Source of the DNA: Mesorhizobium huakuii
Lineage (GTDB): Bacteria > Pseudomonadota > Alphaproteobacteria > Rhizobiales > Rhizobiaceae
NCBI RefSeq assembly: GCF_014189455.1
Contig: NZ_CP050296.1
Span: forward strand, 1,116,001-1,180,000
Length of the DNA stretch: 64,000 bases
Direction of reading: 5' to 3'
Part shown: in pieces, positions 26,645 to 35,214 of the stretch
Position numbering within the stretch: the stretch's first letter is position 1
How the letters are laid out: every line of letters begins with the position of its first letter
Translations under genes and position numbers: made by a program
Notes under the pieces: generated by a model
What the model was told of the DNA's origin: nothing
Databases searched by the model: none
The model's input: only the letters and a program-made list of their open reading frames with translations

Positions 26645-27829
26645 ATGTCGCTTCCGCTTATCGCCCTGTTCATCGCCGCTTTTGCTTTCGGCACCACCGA
26701 ATTCGTCATTGCCGGCGTTCTGCCGCAGGTAGCGGAGGGGCTTGGCGTCTCGGTTCCCTCGGCAGGCTATCTCGTCTCCGGCTATGCCTGCGGCATCGCC
26801 ATTGGCGGCCCGCTGCTGGCGCTTGCGACCAAGTCGCTGCCGCGCAAAACCCTGCTGCTCGGCCTTGCCATCGCCTTCACCATCGGCCAGGCGGCCTGCG
26901 CACTGGCGCCAGACTTCACCTCGATGCTGCTGCTGCGCATTGCCGTGGCAGTCGCGCACGGCGCCTATTTCGGCGTCGCCATGGTGGTTGCCGTCGGCCT
27001 CGTTCCCGAGGACAAACGCGGCATGGCAGTGGCGGTCATCCTGTCAGGCCTCACCGTCTCCAACGTCATCGGCGTGCCGGCCGGCACCGCGATCGGCAAC
27101 ATCTGGGGCTGGCGCGCCACCTTCTGGGTGATGGGCGCGCTGGGCGTGGCGGCAACCCTTGCCATGGCAGCCCTTCTGCCGCGTACCGCTGGATATCAGG
27201 CCAAGCCCGCCGGCCTCGCCCGCGAGGTTCGCGTCCTGGCGCGCCAGCAGGTCTGGACGTCGCTGATCCTGATGCTGATGCTGATGCTCGGCCAGTTCTG
27301 CCTGTTCACCTACATCACGCCGACCCTGCTGGAGGTCACCGGGCTCGACGAGGACCTGGTGCCCTGGGTGCTGCTGCTCAACGGCGTCGGCGCCACCCTT
27401 GGCGTCTTCCTCGGCGGCAAGCTGTCGGACTGGAAGCTGATGCCCTCGCTGATCACCATGCTTGCCCTGCAGGCGGTGACGCTGGCGGTCATCTATGCCG
27501 TCAGCCCCTACCCCGTGCCGATGGTTGTCGCGATCGTCATCTGGGGCGGCCTCAACTTCGCCATCGGCACGCCGATCCAGACCCGCATCCTGGCGTGGAC
27601 CGCAGATGCCTCCAACCTCGCCTCCTCGCTGATCCCGTCCGGCTTCAATGTCGGCATCGCGCTCGCCGCGTCACTGGGCGCCGCCATGCTCAATGCCGGC
27701 TACGGCTACCGCAGCCTGCCGGTCGTCGGCGCTTTGGCGATGCTGGTCGCCGTGGTGGTCGCAGTCGTCTCCCAGGTCTGGGAAGGGCGCAGCAACGCCA
27801 CGCCACCGCTGACGGCACCCGCCGAGTAG
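26645..27829 (+). CDS. MFS transporter, AraJ/drug-efflux-like
   Basis: A 394-residue inner-membrane protein with 12 predicted helices. It begins MSLPLIALFIAAFAFGTTEF, the FGTTEFVIAG motif of AraJ/PbuE/YdhP-type exporters (DHA1 family), with GKLSDWKL in the second half. It likely exports a small metabolite or drug by proton antiport; the substrate is unknown. The reading frame is open further upstream into the IS, but the family start is the ATG at 26645. Copy A of the IS ends 77 bp before it and may have changed its promoter. Confidence 0.88.
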   Translation: MSLPLIALFIAAFAFGTTEFVIAGVLPQVAEGLGVSVPSAGYLVSGYACGIAIGGPLLALATKSLPRKTLLLGLAIAFTIGQAACALAPDFTSMLLLRIAVAVAHGAYFGVAMVVAVGLVPEDKRGMAVAVILSGLTVSNVIGVPAGTAIGNIWGWRATFWVMGALGVAATLAMAALLPRTAGYQAKPAGLAREVRVLARQQVWTSLILMLMLMLGQFCLFTYITPTLLEVTGLDEDLVPWVLLLNGVGATLGVFLGGKLSDWKLMPSLITMLALQAVTLAVIYAVSPYPVPMVVAIVIWGGLNFAIGTPIQTRILAWTADASNLASSLIPSGFNVGIALAASLGAAMLNAGYGYRSLPVVGALAMLVAVVVAVVSQVWEGRSNATPPLTAPAE

Positions 27830-27834
27830 CAGCT

Positions 27835-28732
27835 TCATCCCTTCGTCTCCTTCAACACGTCGATGAAAGCGCGTAGCGCCGGCGGCACCAGCCGGTGGCC
27901 AGGATAATAGAGGAACAGGCCGGGAATGGACGGACACCAATCGTCCAGCACAGTGACGAGCGCTCCCCGTTCGAGATAAGGCTTGGCGGATTTGTCCGAG
28001 ATGTATGCGATCCCCATACCGCCGGCGGCTGCCTCGGCCATCAACTCCATATTGTCGAGCGTCAAGGCGCCGGGAACATCGATGGCGATCTCCTGGCCAT
28101 GTTTTTCGAACTCCCAACGGTAGGGCTTGCCGCTCGGCAGACGGAACCGGATGCAGGCTTGATCCCTGAGATCGTCCGGCACGTTCGGGACCGGGCGGCC
28201 GGCGAGATAGGCTGGCGACGCGACAGCAATGAAGCGTGTCGGCCCGCCGAAGCGCACCGCGACCATATCCTGCGGCACGGCCTCGCCCAGGCGGATGCCA
28301 GCATCAAAGCCTTCGGCGACGATATCGACCAGTCTTCCCTCGGTGACGAGATCGAGCAAAACCTGGGGGGCAGCGCTGAAGAAAGGTCGGCACCACGGAT
28401 CCAAGCAGCAACCGGGCACCGATTTCGCTGGTGTTGATCCGCAGCGTCCCTGACACAAGACCACGGAAGTCGTCGACCTCGGCCAGTGCCGCGTCGATAT
28501 CCGACAAAAGCGGCCGCAGGCGCGTGACCAGCCGCTCGCCCGCCTCGGTGGGTGCCACGCTGCGCGTGGTGCGGTTGAGCAGGCGCACGCCCATGCCCCG
28601 CTCCAACGTCCTCATCATGTGGCTGAGCGTGGAAGGCGAAAGGCCGAGATCGTCGGCCGCCTTGCGGAAGCTGCGATGCGAGACAATCGCGGCGAGCGCT
28701 GTCAATTCGGGAAGTCCGGGCTTGCCATTCAT
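27835..28732 (-). pseudogene. LysR family regulator, frameshifted
   Basis: The N-terminal frame (28732 downward) has the LysR HTH: LTALAAIVSHRSFRKAADDL, then LSPSTLSHMMRTLERGMGVR. It passes into the effector domain as far as LLLGSVVPTFLQR and then stops. The other frame supplies LLDLVTEGRLVDIVAEGFDA and the remainder ending ALRAFIDVLKETKG. The break lies at a C6 run (G6 on the plus strand, 28365-28370): C5 would restore one frame. It is divergent from the SDR gene at 28828 and would be expected to regulate it. A real mutation or an assembly error are both possible. Confidence 0.75.
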
Positions 28733-28827
28733 GGGAAATCTTCATCAAGCTATATGAAATTGAACGGATAGTATCATGAGTTTGATGGCGTAGTCTTGGC
28801 CGAAGTCAGCAATGAAAGGACATTTCC

Positions 28828-29658
28828 ATGACCAGGACATGGTTCATCACCGGCACCTCATCCGGCTTCGGACGGCTTTTGACGGAAAGGCTTCTGGCCC
28901 GTGGCGACTGTGTCGCCGCAACGGTGCGCAAACCGCAGGCGCTCGCCGATCTGAAGGCACACCATGGCGATCGCCTCTGGATCGCTTCGCTTGAAATGAC
29001 CGACAGCGATGCGATCCGGGCAACGGTCGACAAGGCCTTTGGCGAGCTGGGGCGCATCGATGTCATCGTCAGCAACGCGGGTTACGGCCTGTTCGGCGCT
29101 GCCGAAGAACTGGACGACAGCCAGATCCGCGACCTGATCGATACCAATCTCATCGGCTCCATCCAGTTGATCCGGGCAGCACTGCCGAATCTGAGGAAAC
29201 AGGGCGGCGGCCGCATCCTGCAAGTCTCCTCGGAGGGCGGACAGATGGCTTATCCCGGTTTCAGCCTCTATCATGCCACCAAATGGGGCATTGAAGGCTT
29301 TGTCGAATCCGTTCGGCAGGAGGTCGCGCCGTTCGGCATCGGCCTGACGCTCGTCGAGCCAGGCCCGACGCAGACGAATTTTGGCGCCAGCCTGGTCAGT
29401 TCCGGGCCGGCGGATGCCTATGCGAACACGCCGGTCGGCGACCTGCGCCGGGCTTTTTCCGAGGGTTCGTTCGACATCAAGGGAGATCCCGGCAAGATGG
29501 TCGAAGCGATGATCGCCTCGGTGGAGCAGGATCCCGCGCCACGACGATTGACCTTCGGCGCCGCCGCCTACGCCTCGATCCGCGGCGCGCTCCGGGGCAG
29601 GCTCGCGGAACTGGAGAACCAGAAAGACGCGGCACTCGCCATGGATATCCACCCCTGA
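28828..29658 (+). CDS. SDR family oxidoreductase
   Basis: A 276-residue classical short-chain dehydrogenase/reductase: cofactor loop TGTSSGFG near residue 10, NAG in IVSNAGYGLFG, catalytic Ser in LQVSSEGGQMAYPG and YHATK (YxxxK). Basic residues after the second strand (TVRKPQ) suggest NADPH. Similar proteins are usually divergent from a LysR regulator, as here. The substrate is unknown. Confidence 0.88.
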   Translation: MTRTWFITGTSSGFGRLLTERLLARGDCVAATVRKPQALADLKAHHGDRLWIASLEMTDSDAIRATVDKAFGELGRIDVIVSNAGYGLFGAAEELDDSQIRDLIDTNLIGSIQLIRAALPNLRKQGGGRILQVSSEGGQMAYPGFSLYHATKWGIEGFVESVRQEVAPFGIGLTLVEPGPTQTNFGASLVSSGPADAYANTPVGDLRRAFSEGSFDIKGDPGKMVEAMIASVEQDPAPRRLTFGAAAYASIRGALRGRLAELENQKDAALAMDIHP

Positions 29659-29688
29659 CGGCTGCCGCTGAACGGTGGCCTCCGACCC

Positions 29689-31902
29689 TTACCCGCGCCA
29701 GCGCAAGAGACGCATGGCGTTGGCAGTAACCAGCACGGTGGCGCCGGTGTCGGCCAGGATCGCCGGCCACAGGCCGGTGATGCCCAAAATGGTGGTGACC
29801 AGGAACACCGCCTTCAGCCCCAGCGCCACGGTGATGTTCTGGCCGATATTGGCCATCACCGCCCGCGACAGCCGCACCATGCGGGCAACGTCCATGACGC
29901 GGCCATGCAGGATCGCCGCATCGGCCGTCTCCAGCGCCACATCGGTGCCGCCGCCGATGGCGATGCCGATGTCGGCGGCGGCGAGCGCCGGCGCGTCGTT
30001 GATGCCGTCGCCGACCTTGGCCACCTTCAGCCCTTCGCGCTGCAATTCGCCGACGATGCGCTGCTTGTCCTGCGGCAGCAATTCCGCCCGCGCCTCGATG
30101 CCGAGCAAAGCGGCTATTGCCTCAGCCGTGCGGCGGTTGTCGCCGGTCAGCATCACCGTGCGGATGCCCTCGGCCTTGAGTGCCATGATGCCGGCCGCCG
30201 CATCCGGCCGCGGTTCGTCGCGCATGGCGATCAGCCCGGCCACCATGCCATCGGCGACCAGCACCGACATCGTCTTGCCCTGGCCGTTGAGGCTGTCGAC
30301 GGCAAGACGCTGCGCTTGCGTCATGTCTGCGCGCTCGCCTGCCGCCGGGCCGGAGCCCAGGAAGACGGCCACGCCGCCGACGCTGCCCTCGACACCCTTG
30401 CCGGAGATCGCCTTTGCCGAGAGCGCCGGCGGCACCGGCGCCTTGTCGGCCTTGGCTCTGCCCAGGATCGCCACCGCCAACGGATGGCTGGAGCCCTGCT
30501 CGAGCGCGGCCGCCAGCGCCAGCACGCTGCGCTCATCGCGGCTGTAGGCGACGATGTCGGTAACGACAGGCTTGCCCGCTGTCAGCGTGCCGGTCTTGTC
30601 GAAGGCCACCGCCGTGATCCGGCGAAAGCCTTCGAGCACCGCACCGCCCTTCATCAGCAGGCCGCGCCGCGCGCCGGTCGCCAGCCCGGCGGCGATCGCC
30701 GCGGGCGTCGAGATGACCAGCGCGCAGGGGCAACCGATCAAAAGGATCGCCAGGCCCTTGTAGATCCATTCGTTCCAGTCACCGCCGGCGACGAGCGGCG
30801 GCAGCACGGCCACCAGCGCGCCGACCGCCAGAACGCCGGGCGTATAGGTGCGCGAAAAGCGATCGATGAAGCGCTCGGTCGGCGCCTTGGCCTCCTGCGC
30901 CTCCTCCACCAGGCGCACGACCCGGGCAATGGTGTTGTCGGAAGCGGCCGCCGTCACCCGCACCTTGAGCACGCCATCGCTGTTGATCGTGCCGGCGAAG
31001 ACCGGTTCCGTGACACCCTTGCGCTTCGGCGTGCTTTCGCCGGTCACCGGCGCCTCGTCGATATCGCTCGAACCTTCGACAATCTCGCCATCGGCCGGGA
31101 TGCGGTCGCCCGGCCGCACCACGATGACGTCGCCGACGCCAAGCTGTTCGGCGGGAACTTCAACCGTGCCGCCTCCCCGCTCGACCAGCGCCGTCTTCGG
31201 CACCAGACCGGCAAGGCCCTGGATGCTGGCCCGCGCACGGCCGGCGGCGACCCCTTCCAGCAGCTCGCCGATCAGGAACAGCACGACCACGGCTGCCGCT
31301 TCTTCCGTGGCGCCGATCATCACAGCACCGACAGCGGCGATGGTCATCAGCATCTCGATCGAGAACGGTGTGCCGGCCAAAGCCGCCATCAACGCGCGCC
31401 GCGCGATCGGCACCAGGCCAACCAGCAGCGCTGCCAGGAAGACCCAGCGCTCGGCCGACGGGAACAGGTGGCCCATGCCATGGGCGGCCAGAAGCGCTGC
31501 CGCACAAGCCAGCGTCAGCGCCGCGCGGCGGCTACGCCACCACGCCTGCCCCGGCTCGGCGTGGCTGTGGAGGTGGGATGACCCTGCGGCCTCTTCGGTG
31601 ATTTGCTGGCCATGGTCATGGCCTTCGTGATCATGAGCGGCACGGTCATGCGCCTTGGCCGCTGGCCCACCGGTCCCGGCTCCCGCCTTGACGAGGCCGT
31701 AGCCCAGCCGCGCCACCTGCCGCAGCACCTTGTCGTCATTGAGCGGCCGGCCATGGCTGACCGTCATGCTGGCGCCGGTCACTGAAACCGAGACGTCGGC
31801 GACGCCGTCGAGGCGGCGTACCGCCGTGTCGATCTTGGCCGCGCAGGAAGCGCAATCCATGCCGCCGATCTTGAACCGTGTCTGCTTGAGAGGAGCCGTC
31901 AT
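29689..31902 (-). CDS. Heavy-metal P1B-type ATPase (Zn/Cd/Pb exporter, ZntA/CadA-like)
   Basis: A 737-residue inner-membrane efflux ATPase. The N-terminal HMA domain has GMDCASCAAK, then a His-rich stretch (HDRAAHDHEGHDHGQ, HLHSHAE). Motifs follow in order: actuator TGES, transmembrane CPC (IGCPCALVIS), phosphorylation DKTGTLTAGKPV, HP in SSHPLAV and hinge GDGINDAPAL. CPC with this context marks the Zn/Cd/Pb exporters rather than copper ATPases. The ATG at 31902 (MTAPLKQTRFKIGGMDCASC) is used; the frame is open to 32010. It is divergent from a MerR regulator with a 19-bp-spacer promoter, so it is induced by its metal. Confidence 0.92.
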   Translation of the reverse strand: MTAPLKQTRFKIGGMDCASCAAKIDTAVRRLDGVADVSVSVTGASMTVSHGRPLNDDKVLRQVARLGYGLVKAGAGTGGPAAKAHDRAAHDHEGHDHGQQITEEAAGSSHLHSHAEPGQAWWRSRRAALTLACAAALLAAHGMGHLFPSAERWVFLAALLVGLVPIARRALMAALAGTPFSIEMLMTIAAVGAVMIGATEEAAAVVVLFLIGELLEGVAAGRARASIQGLAGLVPKTALVERGGGTVEVPAEQLGVGDVIVVRPGDRIPADGEIVEGSSDIDEAPVTGESTPKRKGVTEPVFAGTINSDGVLKVRVTAAASDNTIARVVRLVEEAQEAKAPTERFIDRFSRTYTPGVLAVGALVAVLPPLVAGGDWNEWIYKGLAILLIGCPCALVISTPAAIAAGLATGARRGLLMKGGAVLEGFRRITAVAFDKTGTLTAGKPVVTDIVAYSRDERSVLALAAALEQGSSHPLAVAILGRAKADKAPVPPALSAKAISGKGVEGSVGGVAVFLGSGPAAGERADMTQAQRLAVDSLNGQGKTMSVLVADGMVAGLIAMRDEPRPDAAAGIMALKAEGIRTVMLTGDNRRTAEAIAALLGIEARAELLPQDKQRIVGELQREGLKVAKVGDGINDAPALAAADIGIAIGGGTDVALETADAAILHGRVMDVARMVRLSRAVMANIGQNITVALGLKAVFLVTTILGITGLWPAILADTGATVLVTANAMRLLRWRG

Positions 31903-31972
31903 CGCATCACCTGTCTGCTCGTTTACCCGCGCGGCGATGCCGCCGCACGGGCCTTGAACCCTGATGTCAGGC

Positions 31973-32003
31973 ACTGTAATTGCTCTAGTCACTAGAGCTT
32001 CAA
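31973..32003 (-). promoter_or_regulatory. MerR-type metal-inducible promoter of the P-type ATPase
   Basis: On the minus strand -35 TTGAAG (32003-31998), a 19-bp spacer and -10 TACAGT (31978-31973). The over-long 19-bp spacer carries the dyad GCTCTAG-TCA-CTAGAGC at 31982-31998. This is the textbook layout where an activated MerR protein untwists the DNA. It lies between the ATPase and the MerR gene. Confidence 0.82.
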
Positions 32004-32015
32004 GAGGCAAAATGC

Positions 32016-32432
32016 ATGTTTTCGATCGGTGATCTTTCCCGCCGCACCGGGGTCAAGGTGCCGACCATCCGCTACTACGAGCAGATGGGCCTGGTCGCCG
32101 CGCCCGAGCGATCGGAAGGCAACCAGCGTCGCTACTCCAGGCAGGAGCTGGAACGGCTGGCCTTCATCCGCCACGCCCGCGACCTCGGCTTTGCCGTCGA
32201 CGATATCCGCGCTCTGATCGAATTGAGCGGCCACCCTGAGCAGCCTTGCGGCCATGCCGACAAGATCGCCGAAGAACAGCTGATCTCCGTGCGCGAAAAG
32301 ATCGCCCAGCTGAAGCGGCTGGAAACCGAACTGGAGCGCATCGCCTCCTGCTGCAACGGCAAGACGGTCGGCGACTGCTACGTCATCCGCGCGCTGTCCG
32401 ATCATGCGCTGTGTGCCGACGAGCACGGGTAA
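32016..32432 (+). CDS. MerR family metal-responsive regulator (ZntR/CadR/PbrR-like)
   Basis: A 138-residue regulator. The MerR HTH is MFSIGDLSRRTGVKVPTIRY with YEQMGLVAAPER. A dimerisation helix follows, with Cys in HPEQPCGHADKIAEEQ at the position of ZntR Cys79. The metal loop CCNGKTVGDCYVIRALSDH has a CC pair and a further Cys as in ZntR/CadR/PbrR, not the CxxxxxxxC of CueR. It therefore probably senses Zn, Cd or Pb and activates the divergent ATPase through the 19-bp-spacer promoter. An AGAGG ribosome binding site precedes the ATG. Confidence 0.9.
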   Translation: MFSIGDLSRRTGVKVPTIRYYEQMGLVAAPERSEGNQRRYSRQELERLAFIRHARDLGFAVDDIRALIELSGHPEQPCGHADKIAEEQLISVREKIAQLKRLETELERIASCCNGKTVGDCYVIRALSDHALCADEHG

Positions 32433-32499
32433 GATGTCCCCTATTGTCGGAGCCGACGCTCGAAAATGAGGACAGGCTGCAGGCTGCCCAACCTCCAAC

Positions 32500-33057
32500 C
32501 TACAGCTCGATCCGGAACCGTAAACTCTCGACCCCGCCATAGGCGGCGTCCTCGAAGAAGCGCTCGACGAGTTTGCCGCCATTGGCCAGGATTACCTTGT
32601 GCGAGGCCGGGTTGCCCGGCTTGGCGGTGATCTCGACATAGGGCAGGCCAACCGCCCTCGCCTCGTCGAGCATCAGCCGCAGGGCCTGCGTGGCGTAGCC
32701 GCGCCGCCGCTTCCACGGCACCACCGCATAGCCGATATGGCCAAGCACATGCGACGGCAGCGTCGCCGTGCCCTTCTGCCAGCGAAAGGCGATCGAGCCG
32801 GACGCCTCGCCATCCCAGATCCAGCGGCGGAAGCCCGGCAGGCGCGGCACTTGCGTGCCGTCGGGCAAGGTGATCGGGCCACCCCTGGCTTCGGGATCAT
32901 CGAGGCTGGCCAGGAACGCCACCGGATCGTCCTCTATGGCCGCAAGCTGCTCGCGCGTCGCCTCCATGAGCCGAACATTGTCCGGCGACCAGCCACGCTC
33001 GAGCGCCGCCTTGTAGGACGGCAGATGTTCAAGCGCTGGTTTGACGATCTCGACCAT
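32500..33057 (-). CDS. GNAT family N-acetyltransferase
   Basis: About 185 residues starting MVEIVKPALEHLPSYKAALE. The acetyl-CoA loop is VVPWKRRRGYATQALRLML (R/Q-x-x-G-x-G/A pattern), with preceding HIGYAV and the C-terminal ITAKPGNPASHKVILANGG and FEDAAYGG strands of GNAT enzymes. The substrate is unknown. The frame continues upstream without a stop into the neighbouring SDR sequence; this joining results from a frameshift in the SDR gene rather than a true fusion, because the GNAT domain starts cleanly at its own ATG. Confidence 0.82.
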   Translation of the reverse strand: MVEIVKPALEHLPSYKAALERGWSPDNVRLMEATREQLAAIEDDPVAFLASLDDPEARGGPITLPDGTQVPRLPGFRRWIWDGEASGSIAFRWQKGTATLPSHVLGHIGYAVVPWKRRRGYATQALRLMLDEARAVGLPYVEITAKPGNPASHKVILANGGKLVERFFEDAAYGGVESLRFRIEL

Positions 33058-33142
33058 GATCCATGCTCTCCAAGTAAGGCAGGGATAGCCTTCGCTGCCG
33101 GAGCGCTCAAGCCGTCTGGAAGCGGATCTCGCTCTGATCGCT

Positions 33143-33885
33143 TCAGCCCGCGTTTGCCAACGCGACCGCATCCGGGCCAGCCGGAAAGCGGAGTTGACCT
33201 GAAGTGTCGTGGACCGCGCCCAGACGGCTTCGGCGACGTCGCTTTCCCTGGTGATCAGCGCGGGCTGGGCGAAGGCAGCGAAGATCGGTGCCGCGAAATC
33301 GGCGTAGGCTTCGGGGATCATGTCTTCGATGCGCACTGAAGTGTTTTGCGTAAACCGCGTTGTTGGCGCGTATCCGGGCTCGACCAGCTTGGCGCGGATC
33401 CCGAAATAGCCGAGTTCGTGCGCGAGCGATCCGGTGAAACCCTCGATGGCCTGCTTGCTGGCGGTGTAGGCCGCCGCCAGGGGCATCGGTGCCAGCGTGG
33501 CGCTGGAGGTGACGTTGACGATCGCCCCGGACCGACGCGCGCGCATCTGCGGGATCACGGCCTGCGCCATCGCCATCACGCCAAGCGTATTGGTCTCGAA
33601 GACCTTGCGGATGTGCGACATCGTAGTCGCTTCAAAGGCGCCGACCACGCCGATGCCTGCATTGTTGACCAGAACATCGATCGGACCGGCGGCTTTGACC
33701 ACCGCCGCGATGCTGGCCTCGCTGGTGACGTCCAGGGGCAGGATCCGCAGGCGCTCCGAGCGCGGCAGTATGTCCTCTCGCGGTGTCCGCATGGTGGCAA
33801 TGACATTCCACCCGTTGGCGAGGAAATGGCGGGCCGTCTCGAGGCCGTAGCCAGAAGAACAGCCAGTGATCAGGATCGTTTGCAT
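33143..33885 (-). pseudogene. SDR family oxidoreductase, frameshifted near its C-terminus
   Basis: The start at 33885 gives MQTILITGCSSGYGLETARH (cofactor loop), NNAG in VLVNNAGIGVVG, VTSSATLAP and YTASKQAIEG (catalytic Ser, Tyr, Lys). It stays in frame to about ALITRESDVAEAVW. Beyond that the in-frame reading becomes Arg/Ser-rich nonsense and runs into the GNAT gene. Another frame continues AVHDTSGQLRFPAGPDAVAL and stops at 33143, the typical SDR end. One missing base at 33216-33223 explains it. The active site is unaffected, so a fusion product could conceivably fold. Confidence 0.75.
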
Positions 33886-33933
33886 GGTAAGCTCCGTTGG
33901 TTTCGATAAACCCTTCGTAGGCATGCCAACGCA

Positions 33934-33945
33934 GACGATCTATAA
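33934..33945 (+). promoter_or_regulatory. GACGATCTATAA motif upstream of the SDR gene
   Basis: The 12-bp motif GACGATCTATAA lies 49 bp upstream of the SDR start. The same motif occurs, as an inverted pair, upstream of the AraC gene (34974-35015). The shared element suggests the AraC protein regulates both itself and the SDR gene. Confidence 0.5.
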
Positions 33946-34060
33946 TTGATAGTCCGATTTTTATTTCCAACTGTCCAAAAATCGCTTAGGGCGAGCGAGA
34001 GCAGGTGGACGGGGCTATCAGCGGAAGCGTTTGAAGAGGCCTCGCCGCGAGGGAACAGCC

Positions 34061-34969
34061 TCAGCCGGTTACGCCGACACCGCCGCCGCGGGCGAACCTT
34101 CCCGGCGAGCAGCCAAGCCGTTTCCTGAAGGCCGTGCTGAAGGCGCTGGCTGACTCGTAGCCGATCTCATCTGCTATTTTGTCCAAGGTTTTCGAGCCGC
34201 GGATGAGAGCATCCTTGGCCAGCGCCATGCGCCAGCGAGCCAGATACTCGATCGGGCCGCAACCCAGCACGTCCACAAAGCGAGCCGCGAACGCCGACCG
34301 CGAGAGCCCGGCAACCCTAGCGAGTTCCGCGACCGTCCAGCCCGCCCGGACATCCTCGTGCATTGCGCGCAGCACGCGCGCGAGCACCGGGTCCCGCATC
34401 CCGCTGAGCAGGCCAGCTGCGCCGTAGGCGATGCCATGCCATCGCAGCGCTTCCACGAGCAGAACCTCAAGCAATCTCTGCAAAACCATTTCCTTGCCCG
34501 GATCTTCGTTCTCGCACTCTTCCATGATGAGCTCGATAACCTTGCCAAGCCTGCCGGAACGCCCCTGCGATACCGGCACGTGAATGACGCTCGGAAGGAG
34601 CGCAACCAGGAGCGGGGCGTTGACCGGCTCGATCCGGAACGTACCGCCGAGCGCGACAAAGTCGGGCTCTCCATCTGGGTCACCGTGCCGGATGGCAATG
34701 TCCATCGGCGCCCTGAGCTCACAGTCGATGCCCGGATGGCTGCTGAGGGAGAATGGCGGTGTGGAAGGCAAGAGGAGGAAGTCGCCTTTCTCGAACTTGA
34801 CCGGATCCTGGCCCTCGAACGCGATCCAGCACGTCCCCTCCACGATTATGGTGAAGCCGGGCGCATCATATGCGGCGTAACGGATACCCCATCGGCCACG
34901 ACCCTTGATGGGCTTGGAAATCGCCGTGCTGGGTTGCAGAAGAACAATGACGTCACTGAGGGGATCCAT
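34061..34969 (-). CDS. AraC family transcriptional regulator (cupin_6 type)
   Basis: A 302-residue regulator. The N-terminal cupin-like ligand domain has GIRYAAYDAPGFTIIVEGTC and KGDFLLLPSTPPFSL. Two HTH motifs form the C-terminal AraC domain (WTVAELARVAGLSRSAFAAR and LDKIADEIGYESASAFSTAF). The AraC_N/cupin_6 subgroup usually controls an adjacent oxidoreductase; here the SDR gene lies 175 bp downstream on the same strand and shares an upstream motif. Start at ATG 34969. Confidence 0.88.
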   Translation of the reverse strand: MDPLSDVIVLLQPSTAISKPIKGRGRWGIRYAAYDAPGFTIIVEGTCWIAFEGQDPVKFEKGDFLLLPSTPPFSLSSHPGIDCELRAPMDIAIRHGDPDGEPDFVALGGTFRIEPVNAPLLVALLPSVIHVPVSQGRSGRLGKVIELIMEECENEDPGKEMVLQRLLEVLLVEALRWHGIAYGAAGLLSGMRDPVLARVLRAMHEDVRAGWTVAELARVAGLSRSAFAARFVDVLGCGPIEYLARWRMALAKDALIRGSKTLDKIADEIGYESASAFSTAFRKRLGCSPGRFARGGGVGVTG

Positions 34970-34973
34970 TCAA

Positions 34974-35015
34974 GACGATCCATAATTATTTTGCTATTGA
35001 TAGTTATAGATCGTC
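34974..35015. promoter_or_regulatory. Inverted GACGAT motifs upstream of the AraC gene
   Basis: GACGATCCATAA on the plus strand at 34974-34985 and GACGATCTATAA on the minus strand at 35015-35004 face each other 18 bp apart. They start within 5 bp of the AraC start, consistent with autorepression. Confidence 0.55.
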
Positions 35016-35214
35016 CTCCCAGCCTGTCCAGCTTGGCTTGGCCGCGCGCAACTGTGCTGGGTTGACCTGCAGTGCGGCTGGTTGATCGCAAAACGATCGT
35101 TACCAGGCGCGCTGAACAAGATGTGTCTCGCCGATGGGCGCGGGACATTTTATGATTGATTGCGGATATAACACCGCCAAAGATTCGCATGGCTTCGGCA
35201 GGAGAATTGAACCG

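Noticed and set aside
29905..31581. A 558-codon open frame antisense to the P-type ATPase
   Set aside because: Composition (Arg, Gly, Asp, His rich without motifs) is that of an antisense shadow; the ATPase strand has all catalytic motifs.
32500..33924. Genuine SDR-acetyltransferase fusion enzyme
   Set aside because: The linker reads as an out-of-frame SDR C-terminus and the GNAT has its own ATG.
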